Positions 7,172 to 10,573 of a stretch of DNA of 10,573 bases are shown in pieces. Origin of the DNA: an uncultured Candidatus Midichloriaceae bacterium (lineage in GTDB: Bacteria > Pseudomonadota > Alphaproteobacteria > Rickettsiales > Midichloriaceae). Made by a program: the position numbers and the translations under genes. Under the pieces are notes generated by a model, which worked only from the letters and a program-made list of their open reading frames with translations, did not search any database and was not told where the DNA came from. Positions within the stretch are counted from its first letter, which is position 1. Each line of letters opens with the position of its first letter. The stretch covers positions 1 to 10,573 of the forward strand of contig CAJQNX010000053.1 of assembly GCA_905479795.1 (NCBI GenBank). The letters are read 5' to 3'.

Positions 7172-7248
7172 ACTATATTACTGAGTATTATTATATTTCA
7201 AATTTAAATTCTAAATCAATTTGCTACTGAGAATAGTTAAGTTAAGTT

Positions 7249-8013
7249 TTATGCAGAGAATGTATGGAGTATTTTTTCAAAGATAATTTTGAGATTTTTA
7301 TTTTCTATAAGATTAATTAAAATTTTCTCAGATAAGTCCTGATCAAGAGGTATACGCTCTATAAATTTTATTTTTTTATCCTCACAGTAATTTAACAAGT
7401 TACTTTTGCCAAAAATATACTCATTTGCTCCGCTAGTTGAGTTAATATAGTAAGCCATATTTTCTATTATTCCTAGTATATTTATTCCTAACTTTACAAA
7501 CATATCCACTGCTTTAAATGCGTCTACCAATGCAAGTTTTTGAGGGGTTGTAATGACTATAGCCCCATCAATAATATAATTTTCGGCAATACTCAAATGA
7601 ATATCTCCCGTACCAGGTGGGGTATCAACTATTAAATAATCTAAGTCACCCCATGCTGTCATCTTAAAAAGCTGATGCACTGCCTTTGTAAGCATTGGTC
7701 CTCTCCAAATCAATGCTGATTTTTCAGGTACTAAAAACCCCATAGACATTAACTTTATTCCAAATTTTTTATGGGGCTGCAATAAACCTTCTATTACTTC
7801 AGGTTTTTGATTGATCTCAAAAATTCTAGGAACAGATGGGCCATAAACATCTGAGTCGAGTAATCCTACTTTATACCCTGCCTCTACTAAGGAAATTGCC
7901 AAATTAGCTGCAATTGTTGATTTTCCAACACCACCTTTGCCAGAAGCGATAACTATTATTTTATTTACTCCTTTAAGCCGTACCTTCTGTTTTTGTTGCT
8001 TGTTTGTAAACAT
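7249..8013 (-). CDS. mrp: Mrp/ApbC-type P-loop ATPase, short form
   Basis: A 254-residue member of the Mrp/NBP35 branch of MinD-like ATPases, which carry or assemble Fe-S clusters in the cytosol. Seen are the deviant Walker A GKGGVGKST (25-33), LLDSDVYGPS (51-60), the family stretch MSMGFLV with IWRGPM, and the switch II motif VDTPPGTGD (129-137). Two usual parts are missing. The protein begins about 16 residues before the ATPase core and so lacks the roughly 100-residue N-terminal MIP18/DUF59 domain. The CxxC pair expected after ENM (184-186) is replaced by INSTSG, with only a lone Cys210 nearby. In-frame upstream sequence reaches a stop after 11 codons, so no longer start exists. The genes of its usual Fe-S partners are not adjacent. 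Confidence 0.9.
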   Translation of the reverse strand: MFTNKQQKQKVRLKGVNKIIVIASGKGGVGKSTIAANLAISLVEAGYKVGLLDSDVYGPSVPRIFEINQKPEVIEGLLQPHKKFGIKLMSMGFLVPEKSALIWRGPMLTKAVHQLFKMTAWGDLDYLIVDTPPGTGDIHLSIAENYIIDGAIVITTPQKLALVDAFKAVDMFVKLGINILGIIENMAYYINSTSGANEYIFGKSNLLNYCEDKKIKFIERIPLDQDLSEKILINLIENKNLKIIFEKILHTFSA

Positions 8014-8267
8014 TATTAATAAACCAAATGAGTTTGACGAAATATATTAGCACAATTTTATTGTTAACCCGAGTTAGAATTAAGAAAAAAGGAAAAGATT
8101 TTTCTATTTGCTACTATTTATTATGAATAAAAATACACAAAATATTATTATGGAGATAAAATAAATTCTTATTGTTTTAAAGCAACCTAGGGTATTTCTT
8201 ATCATAAATTTTTCTAGTTATACTACAGTAAGAATTTGCTCCCTTGCATATTCTAGTTATTCTTTTT

Positions 8268-8302
8268 AGGAGAGGAGTTTTATGCTATTTTATTTATGTT
8301 GA
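8268..8302 (+). other. Strong Shine-Dalgarno with a six-codon open frame
   Basis: AGGAGAGGAG (8268-8277) is the best ribosome-binding sequence in the window. The ATG at 8282 is 4 bases from the second GGAG and 9 from the first AGGAG. The frame is only MLFYLC before TGA. An overlapping frame starts at ATG 8296 and encodes 17 residues to 8349. This could be a leader peptide or the surviving start of a lost gene. Confidence 0.3.
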
Positions 8303-8345
8303 ATAAGTGCTTATCATCATATTTATTGCTCCATAATAATATTAA

Positions 8346-8372
8346 TTGACAAGCTATATATGATTCTATAGT
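8346..8372 (+). promoter_or_regulatory. Candidate promoter of rtcB
   Basis: A perfect TTGACA (8346-8351) is followed by TATAGT (8367-8372), five of six to consensus, at the rather short spacing of 15. A perfect TATAAT occurs further on (8382-8387) but has no -35 partner at the right distance. Transcription would begin near 8379, giving a leader of about 98 bases that includes the 26-codon open frame. The -24/-12 spacing of the sigma-54 promoter used by the E. coli rtc operon was not found. Confidence 0.42.
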
Positions 8373-8385
8373 AGGTAATTCTATA

Positions 8386-8466
8386 ATGGCAGTAATTGAT
8401 AAATTGCATGATAAATTCAGTATAACAGCACGTCAAATTGCCCATAGCAATAGTAAAATTTGTTAA
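8386..8466 (+). other. Short open frame in the rtcB leader (26 codons)
   Basis: ATG at 8386 opens a 26-residue frame beginning MAVIDKLHDKFSITARQIAH and ending with TAA 10 bases before the rtcB ATG. It is in a different frame from rtcB. No Shine-Dalgarno precedes it, and its ATG overlaps the TATAAT at 8382-8387, so it would need the TATAGT promoter upstream. It could be a translated leader peptide or chance. Confidence 0.22.
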
Positions 8467-8476
8467 TAAAAGTATT

Positions 8477-9697
8477 ATGCAACAATATCAAGTATTAAAT
8501 GAGAAAGATGCGCGTCCAGTAAAAATGTGGACGCATGGCGTTCCGGTAGATGAGAAAGCTAAACAGCAACTCATCAACACTGCCAAGATGCCTTTTGTGT
8601 ATAAATGGTTAGCAGTGATGCCAGATGTGCATGTAGGGAAAGGGTCTACTATTGGAAGCGTTATTCCTACTAAGGGTGCAATTATTCCTGCTGCAGTTGG
8701 TGTTGATATTGGTTGCGGCATGATGGCAGTCAGAACATCTCTTGTTGCTTCTAATTTACCAGATAACCTGCATGGTTTGCGATGCGCAATCGAAGAAGCT
8801 GTGCCACATGGACGTGTGATGAATAGAAATAAAGCTGATAAGGGTGCGTGGTCTGAGATTCCAGAAAAATCTTCTGTGGCATGGCGGCATTTAGAGTATG
8901 ATTTTAAGCGTATTATACATGTAACTCCTAAGCTTGAGAAGTCAAACAATATCAATCATCTTGGAACGCTTGGAACAGGAAATCACTTTGTTGAAATATG
9001 CCTTGATGAGAATGATCGTGTATGGATAATGCTGCATTCTGGTTCCCGTGGTGTTGGCAACGCAATTGGATCACACTTCATTGAGCTTGCTAAGAAAGAT
9101 ATGCAGAAATGGATGATTAATCTACCAGATCAAAATTTAGCCTATTTTCCAGAATTCACTGATCATTTTAGTGATTATGTATTTGCTGTAGAATGGGCAC
9201 AAAAATTTGCTCGATCAAATCGTGAAATTATGATGGCGCATACCATTGAAGCGATTCGTAAAGTTGTCACAAAGCCATTCGAGGCAGAAGCAGAAATAAT
9301 CAATTGTCACCACAATTATGTGAGTCGTGAGAATCATTATAGAGAGAACATTTTTGTTACAAGAAAAGGTGCGGTGAGAGCCCGTAAGGGTGATATGGGT
9401 ATCATTCCAGGTAGTATGGGGGCACGGTCATTTATTGTACGTGGCCTTGGTAATGAAGAGAGTTTTCATAGCTGTTCTCATGGTGCTGGACGCGTGATGT
9501 CTAGAACAGAAGCTAGAAAGCGAGTTTCATTGGAGGAGCATATCATTGCCACAGAAGGCGTGGAATGCCGTAAAGATGCAGGTGTGGTGGATGAAACTCC
9601 CTCTGCCTATAAAGATATTGATCAAGTAATGGAGGCACAAAAGGATTTGGTTGAAATAGTCTATATCTTAAAGCAGATTGTGTGCGTAAAAGGATAA
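8477..9697 (+). CDS. rtcB: RNA-splicing/repair ligase RtcB
   Basis: RtcB joins RNA 2',3'-cyclic phosphate or 3'-phosphate ends to 5'-hydroxyl ends using GTP and Mn2+, the chemistry needed to mend tRNA or rRNA cut by ribotoxins. With the ATG at 8477 the product is 406 residues, like the 408-residue E. coli enzyme as I recall it. The recalled N-terminus aligns from this Met and not from the upstream TTG at 8438. Metal-site residues are visible: Asp77 and Cys80 in GVDIGCG, His170 in GTGNH, His187 in MLHSGSR, and His278 in NCHHNY. The GMP-accepting His335 lies in CSHGAGR. The C-terminus VCVKG is as in E. coli. No archease, rtcA or rtcR is adjacent. Sampled rows are about 45% G+C, above most neighbours, so lateral acquisition is likely. 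Confidence 0.97.
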   Translation: MQQYQVLNEKDARPVKMWTHGVPVDEKAKQQLINTAKMPFVYKWLAVMPDVHVGKGSTIGSVIPTKGAIIPAAVGVDIGCGMMAVRTSLVASNLPDNLHGLRCAIEEAVPHGRVMNRNKADKGAWSEIPEKSSVAWRHLEYDFKRIIHVTPKLEKSNNINHLGTLGTGNHFVEICLDENDRVWIMLHSGSRGVGNAIGSHFIELAKKDMQKWMINLPDQNLAYFPEFTDHFSDYVFAVEWAQKFARSNREIMMAHTIEAIRKVVTKPFEAEAEIINCHHNYVSRENHYRENIFVTRKGAVRARKGDMGIIPGSMGARSFIVRGLGNEESFHSCSHGAGRVMSRTEARKRVSLEEHIIATEGVECRKDAGVVDETPSAYKDIDQVMEAQKDLVEIVYILKQIVCVKG

Positions 9698-9743
9698 TAA
9701 GATATCCTAGAAAGAAAGGGAAGATAGATTTTTTTATAAAATT

Positions 9744-9784
9744 CCACCTCTTGCTATCACAACAGAGTGAATAGTAAGAAGTGG
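9744..9784 (+). terminator. Imperfect hairpin after rtcB, possible terminator
   Basis: Arms 9744-9760 and 9767-9784 pair as CCAC/GTGG, TCTT/AAGA, CTAT/ATAG and CAC/GTG, interrupted by one C-A mismatch, one G-U pair and one bulged A, around the loop AACAGA. The hairpin lies 46 bases after the rtcB stop and is followed a few bases later by only four T (9791-9794). It may end the rtcB message weakly, or be a structured leader of the next gene. Confidence 0.33.
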
Positions 9785-9812
9785 TGTAACTTTTAATATA
9801 AACTAACAAGCT

Positions 9813-10559
9813 ATGCTATATAACGTGCAAGAGTTTTTCTCACTTACTCATAAAGGTATTCGTAATAAAGTAGGGGATATGTTTGGTAAGGAAGGAGAAG
9901 AAGTATTTGATAGTGCGGTAGTATCAATAACTAGTGATGTGGCTGCTAACTTTGTTTTATGGGCTTTTGGCTTTGGTCCTGCTTATTATGGACTGAAATG
10001 CATGGGTTTTAGATTTCTTAATGCCACTTTTAAATATTATATTAGAGAAAAAATAAATGCTCACTTTTACGATAATTATTATTTAAAACATTTGACAGCA
10101 GGAGCTGTTGGAGGAGGATCTTATTATGGTTTTAATTATTTATTTCAAGCACAAATGGATGTAAATATATTATTCAATAGCGAAGATCTAAAAAATAAAA
10201 TATTTAATGGAATTATAAATAATTCTATTTGGGAATTTTCTTCAGAAGCTCTAAAAACTATAAAAGAGCAAGATGACTGGTGGGAATATACTGCGACAAT
10301 ATTCTTCATAGAAGCATTAGATTGTATTGCTTGGGATGGAACAATAAAGATAGAATGTCTAAAAAAACAACCTCTAGGTGCTGCGAGTAGAGTAACGGGA
10401 GCGTATACGCGTGAAAAATTGTTCTCAATCTACGTTCACAAAAAGTCAGAAAAAAGTAATGTTATTGGTAATGGCCAAGAAGATTTGAACTTAGAAGCAA
10501 GTATTGATAAGCAATTAGAGTCAGTAAATACTGATGAATATCAACATCAAGATTTATAG
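9813..10559 (+). CDS. Protein of unknown function, possibly membrane-associated
   Basis: A complete 248-residue frame that I do not recognise. It is rich in aromatic residues, with a hydrophobic stretch at about 43-69 (including ANFVLWAFGFGPAYYG) and a glycine-rich one at 96-110 (TAGAVGGGSYYGF). Either could dip into or cross a membrane. There is no N-terminal signal peptide. Residues 119-160 look helical with a WW pair at 156-157, and residues 211-248 form a hydrophilic, probably disordered tail rich in Glu, Asn, Ser and Gln. The start ATG has no good Shine-Dalgarno. It follows rtcB by 115 bases on the same strand, but a hairpin lies between. Base composition is far lower in G+C than rtcB (13 of 60 in the row at 10201), so co-transfer with rtcB is not suggested. 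A lineage-specific host-interaction protein is possible but unproven. Confidence 0.72.
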   Translation: MLYNVQEFFSLTHKGIRNKVGDMFGKEGEEVFDSAVVSITSDVAANFVLWAFGFGPAYYGLKCMGFRFLNATFKYYIREKINAHFYDNYYLKHLTAGAVGGGSYYGFNYLFQAQMDVNILFNSEDLKNKIFNGIINNSIWEFSSEALKTIKEQDDWWEYTATIFFIEALDCIAWDGTIKIECLKKQPLGAASRVTGAYTREKLFSIYVHKKSEKSNVIGNGQEDLNLEASIDKQLESVNTDEYQHQDL

Positions 10560-10573
10560 AGTTGTTGCTCAAT

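Larger units (their letters stand above)
8014..8476. other. Gene-poor divergent region between mrp and rtcB
   Basis: This 463-base stretch has no long open frame on either strand. Minus-strand sequence upstream of mrp carries stops in the frame of mrp and shows no trace of the missing N-terminal domain. The plus strand holds three very short open frames (8282-8302, 8296-8349 and 8386-8466), a strong Shine-Dalgarno at 8268-8277, a TTGACA promoter box at 8346, a small palindrome ATAAG-TG-CTTAT (8303-8314), and a repeated 10-mer TTCTAGTTAT (8212-8221 and 8251-8260). No tRNA or terminator was recognised. It may be a regulatory leader or the decayed remains of older genes. Confidence 0.6.

Noticed and set aside
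8014..8300. Remnant of the missing Mrp N-terminal domain upstream of mrp
   Set aside because: Minus-strand reading shows stops and no recognisable domain motif in the sequence examined.
8387..8408. Sigma-54-like TGGCA and TTGCA before rtcB, recalling E. coli rtc control
   Set aside because: The GG and GC elements are 16 bases apart instead of about 10, and no rtcR is nearby.
8438..8476. TTG start at 8438 giving rtcB 13 extra residues
   Set aside because: Extra residues do not resemble the family's N-terminus, no Shine-Dalgarno precedes TTG, and the ATG at 8477 gives the standard length.
8488..8955. 155-codon minus-strand frame opposite rtcB
   Set aside because: It lies wholly within the well-conserved rtcB coding sequence and its translation resembles no protein; it is a shadow frame. 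The same holds for the other frames opposite grxD, efp, terC, dnaK and the MFS gene.
9543..9809. 88-codon minus-strand frame across the end of rtcB
   Set aside because: It mostly mirrors rtcB codons and runs through the hairpin after it, with no start signals.
9855..10150. Faint likeness of the orphan's GFGPAYYG region to Mpv17/PMP22-type membrane proteins
   Set aside because: Length, order of motifs and spacing do not fit; the similarity is limited to a few aromatic and glycine residues.

Overview
The window reads as a chromosomal stretch of an AT-rich alphaproteobacterium. The closest fit is an obligately intracellular Rickettsiales-type bacterium. This is inferred from three things: the low G+C (hand counts of about 20-40% in most 60-base rows), the small single-copy housekeeping genes, and Shine-Dalgarno sequences that are weak or absent before most genes. 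I cannot name the species. No rRNA, tRNA, CRISPR array or insertion sequence was seen.

Layout. Bases 1-55 may hold the tail of a plus-strand gene running into grxD. From 52 to 5460 everything is on the minus strand. In transcription order these are an MFS transporter (5460-4207), dnaK (4143-2221), terC (2152-1229), efp (1182-619), bolA (617-384) and grxD (372-52). efp, bolA and grxD are 1 and 11 bases apart and look like one operon joining a translation factor to the BolA/Grx4 iron-sulfur partner pair. A hairpin with a U-tract separates dnaK from terC. From 5584 to 6833 the plus strand carries ppa and trhO, 11 bases apart. A short orphan gene (6965-7171) with its own promoter and Shine-Dalgarno follows. 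A short Mrp-type P-loop ATPase (8013-7249) points the other way. A gene-poor 463-base stretch separates mrp from rtcB (8477-9697), which is followed by an unrecognised 248-residue protein (9813-10559).

How they fit together. Several genes concern protein synthesis, folding and RNA upkeep: efp relieves ribosome stalling, dnaK folds proteins, trhO hydroxylates U34 of tRNA, and rtcB re-ligates cleaved RNA. bolA, grxD and mrp belong to iron-sulfur handling. ppa, terC and the MFS carrier serve phosphate, metal-ion and solute balance. The left 6.8 kb is ordinary core genome. The part from about 6.9 kb onward looks more accessory: two orphan genes, a long leader with small open frames, a G+C-rich rtcB resembling the E. 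coli type, and an Mrp lacking its usual N-terminal domain and cysteine pair. I found no clear multi-gene novel system. The best leads are the two orphans, the rtcB leader and the dnaK/terC junction.
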